A stretch of DNA of 64,000 nucleotides from Bradyrhizobium sp. (GCF_022844465.1 NZ_JALHLP010000005.1:202046-266045), one strand, 5' to 3'; shown: positions 18,486 through 28,026, numbered from the stretch's first letter. Numbers and translations: made by a program. Notes: generated from the sequence alone by a model not told the origin.

Positions 18486-20114
18486 TCAGGCCGCAGCGTT
18501 CGGAAAACGGTAACTCTTGAATTGCTCGCGCAACGCGGTCTTCAGGATCTTCCCGGTCGCGGTGTGGGGGATGCCGTCGACGAAGACGACGTCGTCAGGC
18601 ATCCACCATTTCGCGATCTTGCCATCCATGAATTTCAGGATGTCCTCGCGTGCCGCCTTCTCACCTTGCTTGAGCTGGACGATCAGCAGCGGACGCTCGT
18701 CCCATTTGGGATGATAGACGCCGATCACGGCGGCTTCCGCCACCGCGGGATGGCCGACCGCGAGATTTTCCAGCTCGATCGACGATATCCATTCGCCGCC
18801 TGACTTGATGACGTCCTTGGAGCGATCGGTGATCCGCATGTAGCCATGCTGGTCGACGGTCGCGACGTCGCCGGTGTCGAAGAAGCCCTCGTCGTCAAGA
18901 ATCTCGGTGTCGACCCGGAAATAGGCCTTGGCGACCGCAGGCCCGCTGACCTTGAGACGGCCAAAGGTCTTGGCGTCCCAGGGCAGTTCCTTGCCGGAAT
19001 CGTCGGTGATCTTCATCTCGACGCCGAACGGGGGATAGCCCTGGGTCTGCAGGATGTCGAGCCGCTCCTCGCCGGTGAGCGTGGCGAACGGCGGCTTCAG
19101 CGCCGCGACGGTCCCGATCGGGCTCATCTCGGTCATGCCCCAAGCGTGGCGGACGCGAACGCCCATGTCGACGAACGCCTTGATCATCGAGCGCGGCATC
19201 GCCGAGCCGCCGCACACCACGCTCCTCAGGTGCGGTAACTTCAGATTTCCAGCCGCCATGTGGTTGAGCAGCATCAGCCATACGGTCGGCACGCCGGCGG
19301 TATGGGTGACCTTTTCGGTGTCAAGCAGCTCATAGACCGATGCGCCGTCGAGCTTGGGGCCGGGCATGACGAGCTTGGTGCCCATCGATGGCGCGGAGAA
19401 GGCGATGCCCCAGCTGTTGGCATGGAACAATGGCACCACCGGCAGCATTGTCTCGGCGGCGCTGGTGCCGAGAGCGTCGACATTGTTGGCCATCAGCGCG
19501 TGCAGCACGTTGGAGCGATGCGAATACAGCACGCCCTTGGGATCGCCGGTCGTACCCGACGTATAGCACATCGCGGCGGCGGTGTTCTCGTCGAAATCCT
19601 TCCATTTGAACTTGCCGTCCGCTTCCCCGATCCAGTCCTCGTAGGCGACCGCGTTTTTCAGCGTGGTCTGCGGCATGTGAGCCTTGTCGGTGAGCACGAC
19701 ATAGCGTTCGACGCTAGGCAGGTTGGCGGCGATCTTTTCCACGATCGGGACGAAGGTGACGTCGATCAGCACCACGCGGTCCTGCGCGTGGTTGATGATC
19801 CAGGCGATCTGGTCCGGGAACAGCCGCGGATTGACGGTGTGGCAGATCGCGCCGATCCCCATGATGCCGTACCAGGCCTCGAGATGGCGCCAGGTGTTCC
19901 ATGCGATGGTGGCGACACGGTCGCCGAGCTTGATGCCGTCGCGATCGAGTCGTTGCGATACTTTCAGCGCGCGGGCATGAATTTCGGCGTAATTCGTGCG
20001 ATGGATGGGACCCTCGACCGACCGCGTGACCACTTCCCGCGTGCCATGATACTTCGCCGCGTGTTCGATGATCCGGTGGCACAGCAAAGGCCAGTCTTGC
20101 ATCAATCCGAGCAT
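18486..20114 (-). CDS. Fatty-acyl-CoA ligase (AMP-binding)
   Basis: A 542-residue adenylate-forming enzyme that activates a carboxylic acid, probably a medium- or long-chain fatty acid, with ATP and CoA. Motifs in order: [12 protein letters not shown] (P-loop-like), [32 protein letters not shown], and the C-terminal catalytic lysine in [12 protein letters not shown]. The sequence style ([11 protein letters not shown] start, [11 protein letters not shown]) matches the AlkK-like group. GGGAGGAAG places the start at 20114, not at the upstream in-frame codon. It is divergent from the extensin-like gene. Confidence 0.92.
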   Translation of the reverse strand: MLGLMQDWPLLCHRIIEHAAKYHGTREVVTRSVEGPIHRTNYAEIHARALKVSQRLDRDGIKLGDRVATIAWNTWRHLEAWYGIMGIGAICHTVNPRLFPDQIAWIINHAQDRVVLIDVTFVPIVEKIAANLPSVERYVVLTDKAHMPQTTLKNAVAYEDWIGEADGKFKWKDFDENTAAAMCYTSGTTGDPKGVLYSHRSNVLHALMANNVDALGTSAAETMLPVVPLFHANSWGIAFSAPSMGTKLVMPGPKLDGASVYELLDTEKVTHTAGVPTVWLMLLNHMAAGNLKLPHLRSVVCGGSAMPRSMIKAFVDMGVRVRHAWGMTEMSPIGTVAALKPPFATLTGEERLDILQTQGYPPFGVEMKITDDSGKELPWDAKTFGRLKVSGPAVAKAYFRVDTEILDDEGFFDTGDVATVDQHGYMRITDRSKDVIKSGGEWISSIELENLAVGHPAVAEAAVIGVYHPKWDERPLLIVQLKQGEKAAREDILKFMDGKIAKWWMPDDVVFVDGIPHTATGKILKTALREQFKSYRFPNAAA

Positions 20115-20195
20115 ACGCACTTCCTCCCGATCATGGTTTGCCGCCGCGATCCGCAAAAAAGCATCAAGGGTGCGGCGTAAGGTCATGGAATTGAA

Positions 20196-21278
20196 ATGAA
20201 CTTTAACGCGGAGAAAGCAAGCCGAAAATGGCTTTCTGGGGCCTTTGGCGTCCTCGCCGCGGCAATGGTTACCGCGGCGTCGGCGCTGCTGGTTCCCGGC
20301 ATGCCCATCGGGCAGGCCTTCGCAGCGAAAGCGTCCCGTCCTCTCGACCTGTCCGGCGCCGCGTCGTCGCGGCCAGCGAAGGCGGCGCGGCGCGCGGCGG
20401 TGCCGCTGCCAAAGCCGCGCCCGGCCGAGGCGCCGCCTGCAGGGTCCGGGCGGCCGGCCGCCGGCGAGCAGCAGGCTGCGCCAAAGGAGGCCGACAAGTC
20501 CGATGAACAGGCCGCCTCGGCACCGCCGCCAGAATCGGCATGCCGGCTGGCGCTGACGGAGGCGATCGCCATTGCGCCCAGCATCCCCGATATCCGTGGC
20601 GCCGGCGGCTGCGGCGGCGAGGACCTGGTGAGGCTGGAGGCGATCGTGCTGCCGGACCAGCGGCGGGTGTCGGTCAAGCCGGCGGCAATCCTGCGCTGTA
20701 GCATGGCCTCGGCGCTGGCCGACTGGATCCGAAACGACATTGCGCCGCTGGCGTCAGGTCTCGGCAGCACCGTTTCCGATCTGGATAATTTCGACTCCTA
20801 CGAATGCCGGGGCCGCAACCGGATCGCGGGCGCCCGACTGTCCGAACATGGCCGCGCCAACGCGATCGATGTTCGCGCCTTCAAGCTCGCCGACGGCCGC
20901 TTGATCTCGCTGACCGATCGCGCCGTACCGCGCGAGTTCCGCGAGGCCGTGCTTCGCTCCGCCTGCGCGCGATTCCCGACGGTGCTCGGCCCGGGCTCGG
21001 ACTGGTACCATGAAGACCACATTCATCTCGACCTGGTGGAGCGGCGCGGCAATTACCGGATCTGCCAGTGGAACGTATGGGACCCGCTGCCGCAGGTCGC
21101 GCCTCTTATGCCGGCAGATCGACCCGACGACGCCCCGCCGCGCGAGGTCGCCGCCAAATCAGGCGATGCAAAAGAAGATGACGGCAGACAGGATGCCGGA
21201 AAGTCGGCGGGTGACGCGCCTGCTCCGGGCGGCGCCGACAACCGTTCGCCGGGCGCTACAGCAAAAAAGCGTCGGTAA
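20196..21278 (+). CDS. Extensin-like secreted protein (D,D-peptidase-like fold)
   Basis: A 360-residue protein with an N-terminal signal or anchor helix (residues 15-35), a long Ala/Pro/Lys-rich low-complexity linker (about 45-115), and the conserved 'extensin-like C-terminal' domain. The domain has a zinc-peptidase-like set: His218 and Asp225 (SEHGRANAIDVRAF) and His275/His277 (HEDHIHLDL), as in VanY-type D,D-peptidases, suggesting action on peptidoglycan. The C-terminal 70 residues are again low complexity. It converges with the L,D-transpeptidase gene; both likely act in the envelope. Confidence 0.88.
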   Translation: MNFNAEKASRKWLSGAFGVLAAAMVTAASALLVPGMPIGQAFAAKASRPLDLSGAASSRPAKAARRAAVPLPKPRPAEAPPAGSGRPAAGEQQAAPKEADKSDEQAASAPPPESACRLALTEAIAIAPSIPDIRGAGGCGGEDLVRLEAIVLPDQRRVSVKPAAILRCSMASALADWIRNDIAPLASGLGSTVSDLDNFDSYECRGRNRIAGARLSEHGRANAIDVRAFKLADGRLISLTDRAVPREFREAVLRSACARFPTVLGPGSDWYHEDHIHLDLVERRGNYRICQWNVWDPLPQVAPLMPADRPDDAPPREVAAKSGDAKEDDGRQDAGKSAGDAPAPGGADNRSPGATAKKRR

Positions 21279-21291
21279 GCCAAACCGACGC
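21263..21291 (-). terminator. Rho-independent terminator of the L,D-transpeptidase gene
   Basis: On the minus strand an 8-bp stem (GCGTCGGT / ACCGACGC, 7-base loop) is followed by TTTTTT. It lies 49 bp past the transpeptidase stop and overlaps the last codons of the convergent extensin-like gene. Confidence 0.85.
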
Positions 21292-21339
21292 CTTCCATTC
21301 CGTCGCTGCCGTGATCTCGCCGACGTGATCGGCTGAACG

Positions 21340-22026
21340 CTAATGCAGCATCGGGCCGGCGCCGCCCGCACCCTGTAGCGCCATCTTGGAATTGAACGGC
21401 GAATCACCCTGCTTGGGTTCGAGGACGACCACCACGGTGCCGAGCTTGACCCGGCTGTAGAGATCGATGACGTCTTCGTTGGTCATGCGGATGCAGCCCG
21501 ACGAGATCGAGGCGCCGATATATTCGGGCTGGTTGGTGCCGTGAATGCGGAACAGCGTGTCGCGGTTGCCCTGGTAAAGATATAGCGCGCGGGCGCCAAG
21601 CGGATTGTCGACGCCACCCGGCACCGACGCCGGCAGGCCCTCGATCCGCTTGTGGATGTCGGCGGTCGGAGTCCATTTCGGCCATTCGGCCATGTTGCCG
21701 ACGCGGGCAATGCCGGAAAACGCCAGGGCGTCTTCGCCCACGGTCACGCCATAGCGGATCGCCTTGCCGCCGTCCTGCACCAGATAAAGATAGTGGTTGT
21801 CGGAATCGACCACGATCGTGCCCGGCATCTCCTTGCGGTGGTAGTCGACGATGGCGCGCCGGAACGGTTCAGCCGGGGCGACCGCGGCGTAGCGCGCCTT
21901 GGCAAGCTGGGCCTTGTCGCTTGGTTTGAGCGTGGCTTCGGGCGCGGCCTGATAGGTGGTGGCCTGCATGCAGCCGGACAGCATCAAGCCGGCGAGGACC
22001 CCGAAGATTATCTTGAGCGACGACAT
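21340..22026 (-). CDS. L,D-transpeptidase (YkuD) lipoprotein
   Basis: A 228-residue peptidoglycan cross-linking or lipoprotein-anchoring enzyme. The N-terminus is a lipoprotein signal with lipobox LSGC, so Cys19 is lipidated and the protein is membrane-tethered in the periplasm. The YkuD catalytic motif is complete: His162 (IHGTN), Ser176, Cys178 and Arg180 (SSGCIRM). GGAAG lies eight bases before the ATG at 22026; the longer upstream frame has no signal sequence. Expression ends at the terminator at 21263-21291. Confidence 0.92.
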   Translation of the reverse strand: MSSLKIIFGVLAGLMLSGCMQATTYQAAPEATLKPSDKAQLAKARYAAVAPAEPFRRAIVDYHRKEMPGTIVVDSDNHYLYLVQDGGKAIRYGVTVGEDALAFSGIARVGNMAEWPKWTPTADIHKRIEGLPASVPGGVDNPLGARALYLYQGNRDTLFRIHGTNQPEYIGASISSGCIRMTNEDVIDLYSRVKLGTVVVVLEPKQGDSPFNSKMALQGAGGAGPMLH

Positions 22027-22365
22027 GGTATACTTCCAATCGAAAGTCTCACGTTCGCGGCAACGATCCTGCGCCAAAAACGCGACGATTCCATTAAACT
22101 CAATATCGGCAAATCGCCGATCATTCCAGTGTTCGCGGTCTGGCCCGGTGTTGCAAAGCGCTGGTTGTGGCTTTTGTGCCGCAAGCCTTGCGGCTCGTGG
22201 CGGATTTTCAGGCAAAAACGCCGCCCCAGCGACCAATCGGGGGGCGGCGGGACGCCACCACGTTACCAAAAGCCTGGCCTTGTCCGGCCGGTCATGCGCC
22301 GATTGCCAGAATCGGGTTTAGTACCGCTGGGCCGATTTCCGGTCCGCGTTGTCCGGAGTTGTTCC
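22027..22365. other. 339-bp divergent intergenic region
   Basis: Separates the transpeptidase (-) and CorA (+) genes and must hold both promoters. I see no repeat, RNA gene or convincing operator in it. Confidence 0.6.
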
Positions 22366-23343
22366 ATGTTGTCGGTGTATGTGCCCGCTGAAGCCACCCT
22401 TAGAAAACTACCCGCCGCCGACCCGCCCGTTTTGCCTGAAAGCGCGGTCTGGATCGACCTGGTCAAGCCTACGCCGGAGGAGGACCGTGCGGTGGAACGG
22501 CTGGCGGGGATCGCGGTGCCGACCCGGGAGGACATGCAGGAAATCGAGATTTCCAGCCGGCTCTACATCGAGAACAGCGCCCGCTACATGACCGCGACGC
22601 TGATGTGCCATTCCGATACCGACATGCCCAGGACCACGGCCGTTACCTTCATCCTGGCCGGCCATCGCCTGGTGACGGTGCGCTATGACGAGCCGAGGCC
22701 GTTTGTCCTGGTCGAGCACAAGCTGGCGCGATCCTGCATGGCCGGCATATCCGGCGAGATGGTGCTGATGGAACTGCTCGACGCGGTGATCGACCGCTGC
22801 GCCGACATTCTGGAGCGCGCGGGCGCCGAGGTCGACCAGGTTTCCCACGACATTTTCGAGCCCGAAAGCGCTCGCCACGGCGAGGCCAAACGGTATTCGC
22901 AGATCCTGATCACGATCGGGCGCAAGGGCGATCTGGTCTCGAAAGTCCGCGAGAGCCTGGTCTCGATCGGCCGTGTCGTCACCTTCCTGTCGGCGGTCGT
23001 GGAGGGGGTCAAATGGTCCAAGGACATGCGCGAGCAGCTCAAGACCATGCAGCGCGACGTCGCTTCCCTGACCGACCACGCCTCCTATCTCTCCAACAAG
23101 ATCACGTTCACGCTCGACGCCATGCTCGGCGTCGTCAACCTGGAGCAGAACAACATCATCAAGCTGTTCTCGGTGATGGCGGTGGTGCTGATGCCGCCGA
23201 CGCTGATCGCCTCGATCTACGGCATGAATTTCAAGGTGATGCCGGAGCTAGAGTGGGTGCATGGTTACCCGATGGCGCTGGCCATGATGCTGACGGCGGC
23301 CGTGCTGCCTTATTTCCTGTTCAGGTGGAAGAAGTGGCTGTAG
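22366..23343 (+). CDS. corA: CorA-family magnesium/divalent-cation channel
   Basis: A 325-residue inner-membrane cation channel subunit. A cytoplasmic alpha/beta domain (to about residue 260) with long helices leads to two C-terminal membrane helices; the selectivity motif Gly-Met-Asn is at 286-288 (YGMNF), and the extreme C-terminus is basic (RWKKWL), all as in CorA. Functional channels are pentamers. GGAG lies upstream of the ATG at 22366; earlier in-frame codons belong to antisense sequence. Confidence 0.94.
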   Translation: MLSVYVPAEATLRKLPAADPPVLPESAVWIDLVKPTPEEDRAVERLAGIAVPTREDMQEIEISSRLYIENSARYMTATLMCHSDTDMPRTTAVTFILAGHRLVTVRYDEPRPFVLVEHKLARSCMAGISGEMVLMELLDAVIDRCADILERAGAEVDQVSHDIFEPESARHGEAKRYSQILITIGRKGDLVSKVRESLVSIGRVVTFLSAVVEGVKWSKDMREQLKTMQRDVASLTDHASYLSNKITFTLDAMLGVVNLEQNNIIKLFSVMAVVLMPPTLIASIYGMNFKVMPELEWVHGYPMALAMMLTAAVLPYFLFRWKKWL

Positions 23344-23465
23344 ATTGCCGACTGGTTTCCGACGGGCGAACCGCATCTCAACTTCACCGCTAAAATTTGA
23401 GCGGTGCGCTGAACGAATGATCGAAACTTGTCTGCGATAAAGCTGTCTCAGGCCGCGAGGATGCC

Positions 23466-23672
23466 ATGGTTGAGAAACTCATAATGTCGCCACGCAACGT
23501 CATCGACCTTGCGCACTACCGGCAGGGTCGCGCCGCCGGCGAGGCGCGGGCGTTCGCGACGCGGCTTTGCCGGCACTGCGGCGCGAGGCTGGCGGACGGC
23601 GAGATCGAGGACGAATGCTCCAGCGCGTCCGGCATCGAGGCGTCGGCGCCACGAAAATTCTACGCGGAGTAG
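23466..23672 (+). CDS. Small CxxC protein, unknown
   Basis: A 68-residue frame with a good upstream site (GAGGATGCC). The middle contains CRHCGARLADGEIEDEC, one CxxC plus a third cysteine, reminiscent of a half zinc-ribbon. An alternative start is the Met at residue 7. Its position between two genes, intact start region and conserved-looking cysteines favour a real gene; I know no name for it. Confidence 0.55.
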   Translation: MVEKLIMSPRNVIDLAHYRQGRAAGEARAFATRLCRHCGARLADGEIEDECSSASGIEASAPRKFYAE

Positions 23673-23683
23673 ACGGCTTGTTA

Positions 23684-23721
23684 TCATTCCGGGTCCGCGC
23701 AAGGACGCGTGTCCCGGAATG
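23684..23721. repeat. Short palindromic repeat
   Basis: TCATTCCGGGTCCGCGC pairs with GACGCGTGTCCCGGAATG; it is a minimal member of the family at 17336 and 29475. Confidence 0.65.
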
Positions 23722-23736
23722 GCGGTCGCGCGGGCC

Positions 23737-23839
23737 TAAAGCGGAATGACTTTTCTTCGAATCGTCATACCGCTTTAGCTATTTGTTTGAGCATGATCTT
23801 TTCGGAAAACGCTGCACACTTTTCCGGATCATGCTCTAA
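23737..23839. repeat. Composite palindromic repeat, left copy
   Basis: Two adjoining palindromes: 23737-23777 (TAAAGCGG to CCGCTTTA) and about 23790-23839 (GAGCATGATC to GATCATGCTC). The SDR stop codon (TAG on the minus strand, 23836-23838) is inside its end. The copy at 24634-24724 is in the opposite orientation. Confidence 0.85.
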
Positions 23840-24588
23840 ACGTGCTGGCCGCCGTTGATGTGGATTTCGGCGCCGTTGACGTAGGAACTGGTTTCCGTGC
23901 ACAGCACATAGATGATCTTGGCGACCTCGTCCGGCGTGCCCAGCCGACGCATCGGGATCTTTTCCTCGACGATCTTGTCGGTGCCCGGCGACAGGATCGA
24001 AGTGTCGATCTCGCCCGGGGCGATCGAATTGACGCGGACGCCGACGCGGCCGAAATCGGACGCCATTTCCCGGGTGAGGGAGGCCAGCGCCGCCTTCGAG
24101 GTCGCGTAGGCGACGCCCGCAAAGGGATGCACGCGCGACCCGGCGATCGAGGTGACGTTGACCACCGCGCCCCTGGCGGCCTTCAGCTCCTCGATCAGCC
24201 CGCGCGCCATCATGATCGGCGCAAAGAAGTTGACGCGAAACACGTGGCTCCAGGTTTCGATATCGGTATCCATGGTGCTGAGCCGGCTTCCGCCCGGGCC
24301 TTTCGGCGAGATCGCCGCATTGTTGACCAGCGCGTGCAGCTCGTCATTGTCGAGCCGCGTGCGGATTTCCGATATTGCCCGCGTGGTGTCGTCGTGATCG
24401 GCGAGGTCGACTTCGATGTGGTCCTCCGGGCCCGCGCCCCAGGGGCAAGCTTCGGGAAAGGCGTGCCGTGAGCAGGTGATGACGCGCCAGCCGGCCGAGG
24501 AAAACCGGATCGCGGTGGCATGGCCGATGCCGCGGCTGGCTCCGGTCAGAAGCAGCGTGCGGCGCGGCGCGTTGGAGGAAGAGGACAT
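23836..24588 (-). CDS. SDR-family oxidoreductase
   Basis: A 250-residue classical SDR with TGASRGIGHATA near the N-terminus, NNAAIS, and the Ser...YATSK active site (TSIAGSR then YATSKAALASL). The end INGGQHV is the usual C-terminal signature. It is a probable NAD(P)-dependent 3-ketoacyl or alcohol dehydrogenase; the substrate is unknown. The gene is bracketed by inverted copies of one composite repeat, and the left copy supplies its stop codon. The ATG is preceded by a weak ribosome site within the right-hand flank. Confidence 0.92.
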   Translation of the reverse strand: MSSSSNAPRRTLLLTGASRGIGHATAIRFSSAGWRVITCSRHAFPEACPWGAGPEDHIEVDLADHDDTTRAISEIRTRLDNDELHALVNNAAISPKGPGGSRLSTMDTDIETWSHVFRVNFFAPIMMARGLIEELKAARGAVVNVTSIAGSRVHPFAGVAYATSKAALASLTREMASDFGRVGVRVNSIAPGEIDTSILSPGTDKIVEEKIPMRRLGTPDEVAKIIYVLCTETSSYVNGAEIHINGGQHV

Positions 24589-24633
24589 TCAGACTTTCTC
24601 GCAGCTTTCTACTCTGGCCATGACGTCCGGCCC

Positions 24634-24724
24634 GAGCATGATCCGGAAAAGTGAGTCCGAAGATCATGCTCAAACAAAGAACAAGAGCGAGATGACGATT
24701 CGAAGAAAAGTCATCTCGCTCTAG
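24634..24724. repeat. Composite palindromic repeat, right copy (inverted)
   Basis: Read on the minus strand it is AGAGCGAGATGACTTTTC..., then GTTTGAGCATGATC..., then CACTTTTCCGGATCATGCTC: the same order of parts as 23737-23839 on the plus strand, with small differences. Its edge contains the pdxH stop codon (24721-24723). Confidence 0.85.
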
Positions 24725-25362
24725 GGATAAAGCCTGATCTTGGACCAGGCGCCGGCGGGCGCGTCGCGGCGGAATTCGATGCGGTCGTGCAGCCGGAACG
24801 GGCGGTCATGCCAGAATTCGAAGCGCAGGGGCGCGATACGCCAGCCGCTCCAGCCCTGCGGCCGCGGGACCTCGCCGACGATATGCCTGGCGGCGACCAG
24901 CGCGATCGCCTGCTCGAAGGCGAAGCGGCTCTCCAGCGGCTGCGACTGCTTGCTGGCCCAGGCGCCGATCTGGGCCTGCTTCGGTCGCGTGGCGAAATAG
25001 GCGTCGGCCTCCGCCTCCGTTACCGCCGACACCTGGCCGCGGATGCGGACCTGGCGGCGGAGCGATTTCCAGTGGAACAGCAGGGCCGCCTTGGGGTTTG
25101 CAGCGAGTTCGCGGCCCTTCTGGCTGGCGACGTGGCTGTAGAACACGAAACCATCCGCCTCATAACCTTTCATCAGCACCATCCGGACATCCGGCAAGCC
25201 GTCGCTATCGACGGTTGCCAGCGCCATCGCGTTGGGATCATTGGGCTCCGATTTCACGGCCTCCGCGAACCAGGCGCCGAACAGCGCGAACGGGTCCTCG
25301 GCGGTGGTAAAATCACCTGATGTTAACGGTGCCGGGTGTTCAATGGAGGTTGTGTCCGTCAT
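24721..25362 (-). CDS. pdxH: Pyridoxamine 5'-phosphate oxidase
   Basis: A 213-residue FMN enzyme that oxidises pyridoxine or pyridoxamine 5'-phosphate to PLP. Conserved segments are [51 protein letters not shown] and the C-terminal [11 protein letters not shown]...W...RLYP. I place the start at 25362 (MTDTTS), the usual length; a longer frame exists but runs into the neighbouring gene. No clear Shine-Dalgarno is seen. It is divergent from the lipoprotein gene, the two starts being only 14 bp apart. Confidence 0.93.
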   Translation of the reverse strand: MTDTTSIEHPAPLTSGDFTTAEDPFALFGAWFAEAVKSEPNDPNAMALATVDSDGLPDVRMVLMKGYEADGFVFYSHVASQKGRELAANPKAALLFHWKSLRRQVRIRGQVSAVTEAEADAYFATRPKQAQIGAWASKQSQPLESRFAFEQAIALVAARHIVGEVPRPQGWSGWRIAPLRFEFWHDRPFRLHDRIEFRRDAPAGAWSKIRLYP

Positions 25363-25376
25363 GTCAGGAGTTCCAG

Positions 25377-25880
25377 TTGCGTCTGTTCGCGTCCCAGCGC
25401 GCTTTGCAGCCCGGCTACGGGCTCGCCCTATATAGGGCATGGGGACGCGTTGGCCTATTGGCGATCGGGCCGACCGGCGCTGCCGTGACATTGATTTTGA
25501 TCGGCCTCGGCTCGACCGGCTGCAGCCTGTCCCGCACCGATTCCGCCTATGCCAGGATGGACGGCGACGTCACGGGGGCACTGGCCAGGTCGCCGGAGCC
25601 GACCGAAAGCGATCTCGCCTTTGCCCGTACCGCCGCCTCCGACGTGCTGACCAAGGGCGACCGGGATTCCAGCCAGCCCTGGGCCAACCCGGAGACCGGC
25701 GCGCGCGGTTCGGTGACGCCCCTGACCCAGGCCTATTCCGCCGAGAATGGCCGCACGTGCCGGGATTTCCTGGCGAGCTATGTCAACGGCCGCGCCGAAA
25801 GCTGGCTGCAGGGGGCCGCCTGCAAGGCCGGCCACGGCCGGTGGGAGATCCATACGCTGAAGCCGTGGACCAAGGGTTGA
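25377..25880 (+). CDS. Surface-antigen-like lipoprotein, TTG start
   Basis: A 167-residue protein whose C-terminal 55 residues ([25 protein letters not shown] onward, ending HTLKPW) match the 17-kDa surface antigen/RT0821 type often found in Bradyrhizobium. A hydrophobic segment ending in GSTGC is a probable lipobox. AGGAG is spaced well before a TTG at 25377; the alternative ATG at 25320 would overlap the pdxH coding region antisense and adds no signal, so TTG is preferred. Role unknown, probably outer-membrane or periplasmic. Confidence 0.75.
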   Translation: MRLFASQRALQPGYGLALYRAWGRVGLLAIGPTGAAVTLILIGLGSTGCSLSRTDSAYARMDGDVTGALARSPEPTESDLAFARTAASDVLTKGDRDSSQPWANPETGARGSVTPLTQAYSAENGRTCRDFLASYVNGRAESWLQGAACKAGHGRWEIHTLKPWTKG

Positions 25881-26038
25881 ACGATCGCACATGCAGGTTT
25901 TCGGGAGGTCTTGCAGGTTTCCAGCAGGTCATGGTTGCCGGATCGTTGCAGAAATGCAACTGGCTCACCAGATAAAGCCAAAGCGGGCGACTTGCCCTAA
26001 GCTTCAATAACCGAATTCTCGTGAAGGAGGCCTGACGA

Positions 26039-27001
26039 ATGCGCGACCCCTATGAGGTCTTGGGGGTGCCGCGGGGCGCCAGCGCTGCGGCGATCAAGAG
26101 TGCCTACCGCAAGCTCGCCAAGAAGCATCACCCCGACAACAACACCAACGATCCGAAGTCCGCGGCGCGTTTTTCCGAGATCAATTCAGCCAACGAGATC
26201 ATCGGCGACGAGGACAAGCGCAAGCAGTTCGATCGCGGCGAAATCGACGCCGAGGGCAAGCCGCGCTTTCAAGGCTTCCCCGGCGGCGATCCCCGTGGCC
26301 GCGCCGGCCGGCCGGCCGGCGGATTCGAATCCTATACGTTCCGCACCGGTGGCGGTCCCGGCGGCGGCGGTGGTGCGGGTTTCGAGGAGATCCTCAACAG
26401 CATGTTTGGCGGGGCGGCGCGGGGGGCGCGTTCCGGCGGCGGCCGCACCTTCGAATTCGACACCGGCGGGATCGGCGTCGACCTTGACGTGAACGTCGCC
26501 ATGACGGTTTCGCTGGAGGAGGCGGTTAACGGCGGAGAGAAGCGCGTACGCTTGCCGACCGGGAAGGAGCTTAACGTCAAAATTCCGGCCGGCGTTACCG
26601 CCGGCCAGCAGATCCGGCTGAAGGGGCAGGGCGAAACCGCGCCGGGCCATCCGCCGGGCGACCTCCTGATCACCATCGGCATCGCGCCGCATCCGTTTTT
26701 CAAGGTCGAGGGCAGCGACTTGCGGATCGACTTGCCGATCACGCTCTATGAGGCGGTGCTCGGCGGCAAGGTGAGGGTGCCCACGCTCGGCAGCCCGGTC
26801 GAGCTGTCGTTGCCCAAGAACACCTCCAGTGGCCGCACCTTCCGCCTCAAGGGCAAGGGGCTGCCGAAGGCGGAGGAAGCCGGGGACCTTTTCGTCACCA
26901 CGCGAATTATCCTGCCCGACGGGAACGACGGCGAGCTTGAGGCATTAATGAAAAAGTGGCGTGACGGGCACCCCTACAATCCGAGAAGTGATTTCGGCTG
27001 A
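26039..27001 (+). CDS. DnaJ C-terminal domain (CbpA-like) co-chaperone
   Basis: A 320-residue J-domain protein without the zinc-finger of DnaJ. The J domain is residues 3-68 with His31-Pro32-Asp33; a Gly/Phe-rich linker follows (about 75-140) and then two beta-barrel client-binding domains (VSLEEAVNGGEKRVRLP and LPITLYEAVLGGKVRVPT). It should stimulate DnaK ATPase and hand over unfolded clients. A very strong site, GAAGGAGG, precedes the ATG. It stands alone on the plus strand. Confidence 0.93.
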   Translation: MRDPYEVLGVPRGASAAAIKSAYRKLAKKHHPDNNTNDPKSAARFSEINSANEIIGDEDKRKQFDRGEIDAEGKPRFQGFPGGDPRGRAGRPAGGFESYTFRTGGGPGGGGGAGFEEILNSMFGGAARGARSGGGRTFEFDTGGIGVDLDVNVAMTVSLEEAVNGGEKRVRLPTGKELNVKIPAGVTAGQQIRLKGQGETAPGHPPGDLLITIGIAPHPFFKVEGSDLRIDLPITLYEAVLGGKVRVPTLGSPVELSLPKNTSSGRTFRLKGKGLPKAEEAGDLFVTTRIILPDGNDGELEALMKKWRDGHPYNPRSDFG

Positions 27002-27090
27002 AAGGATTTTCGGACTTCGGGGACGTTCGGGATAGGTAAGTGGCTGTCCGATCAGCTCTTTTCCGGGAACACGGTTCCTTGGAAAAAGGG

Positions 27091-27140
27091 GCGGCCTCGA
27101 AAGGGGGACCAGCGCGGTACATAACCCCGATCGAGGCCGC
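27091..27140. terminator. Hairpin between convergent genes
   Basis: GCGGCCTCGA (27091-27100) and TCGAGGCCGC (27131-27140) are exact reverse complements separated by 30 bp, lying between the convergent chaperone and anti-sigma genes. There is no T-run, so a terminator role is only suggested by position. Confidence 0.35.
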
Positions 27141-27255
27141 TTGCGCCGATCGGCGGATCGAACGCTACTCATTTTCGCGTGATCACCCAGTGCTTTTCTG
27201 AGACGCGCTGGTGTTTTGATTCCAGATTTTCGATGTCAGAATTGGGACAAGCGGC

Positions 27256-28026
27256 TTAGCCGCCGGTTTTCTCCATCTGATCGTAGATCGCCTGCCCGAT
27301 TTGTGTCAGCCGCCCGCGGTCGGCGCCGCCGCTCACCACATAGGCAACACCGTTATCGGCCCAGAACAGCGCCTCCTCCTTGCCCTGCGCCGCGTACAGC
27401 ATCTGCGTTGCCGCGGTTTCCGATTTGGCGGAGTAGATCGTGAAACGCTCGCCCGAGGCGCTCTCATACATCAGGAAGGATGCCGGTCCTGTGGGTCCCG
27501 GCAACAACCGTCCGCCAACCAGCTTGAGGCCGGCCGCCGCCAGTTCGGGCGCTCGGACTTCCCAACCGCAGCGCTTGGTCAACCACTGCTGGAGATGCGC
27601 GCGTTCGCTGCCGGGCACTTCGACCGGGTGGCGCACCTCGACCACATAGAGCCGGTGCGCATCCAGCGCATCAGCGGTGAAGCTCTGGAATGCCGAGGGC
27701 GCGGCGGCCGCGCCGCGCGCCATCCAGCCGATCCCGCCGCCGAAGACGAAAGCCGCCAGCGTGGCCGCGATGGCGCCGTATACCCACTTGCGTGGCATTC
27801 GCACCAGCCGTTCGATCTCTAGCCGCCGTGGCACCGTTTCATCGGCGACCGAACCGTAGCGCGCGTGCAGCGCCTCCGCCATCGTGCGCCACGACCGCAC
27901 CCGCGCGGCATCCTCGGGATGGGCTGCGAGCCAGGCCTCGACGTCGCCGCGGCGTTCCGCCGGCAACTCGCTGTCGACGTAGGCGTGCAGTTCGTCCTCG
28001 GTGACGGGAATTTTTCGATCGGTCAT
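27256..28026 (-). CDS. Anti-sigma factor (membrane-anchored)
   Basis: A 256-residue protein: N-terminal cytoplasmic helical domain (ELHAYVDSELPAERRGDVEAW) typical of ECF anti-sigma factors, one membrane helix at about residues 80-105 (VYGAIAATLAAFVFGGGIGW), and a periplasmic domain. The HxxxCxxC zinc motif of many such proteins is absent. I chose the ATG at 28026; an upstream frame lacks family resemblance. It follows the sigma gene by 72 bp on the same strand, so it presumably sequesters that sigma factor until an envelope signal arrives. Confidence 0.9.
   Translation of the reverse strand: MTDRKIPVTEDELHAYVDSELPAERRGDVEAWLAAHPEDAARVRSWRTMAEALHARYGSVADETVPRRLEIERLVRMPRKWVYGAIAATLAAFVFGGGIGWMARGAAAAPSAFQSFTADALDAHRLYVVEVRHPVEVPGSERAHLQQWLTKRCGWEVRAPELAAAGLKLVGGRLLPGPTGPASFLMYESASGERFTIYSAKSETAATQMLYAAQGKEEALFWADNGVAYVVSGGADRGRLTQIGQAIYDQMEKTGG

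Noticed and set aside
20269..20541. Antisense frame in the linker region of the extensin-like gene
   Set aside because: It is a shadow of the Ala/Pro-rich linker; no start site or domain supports it.
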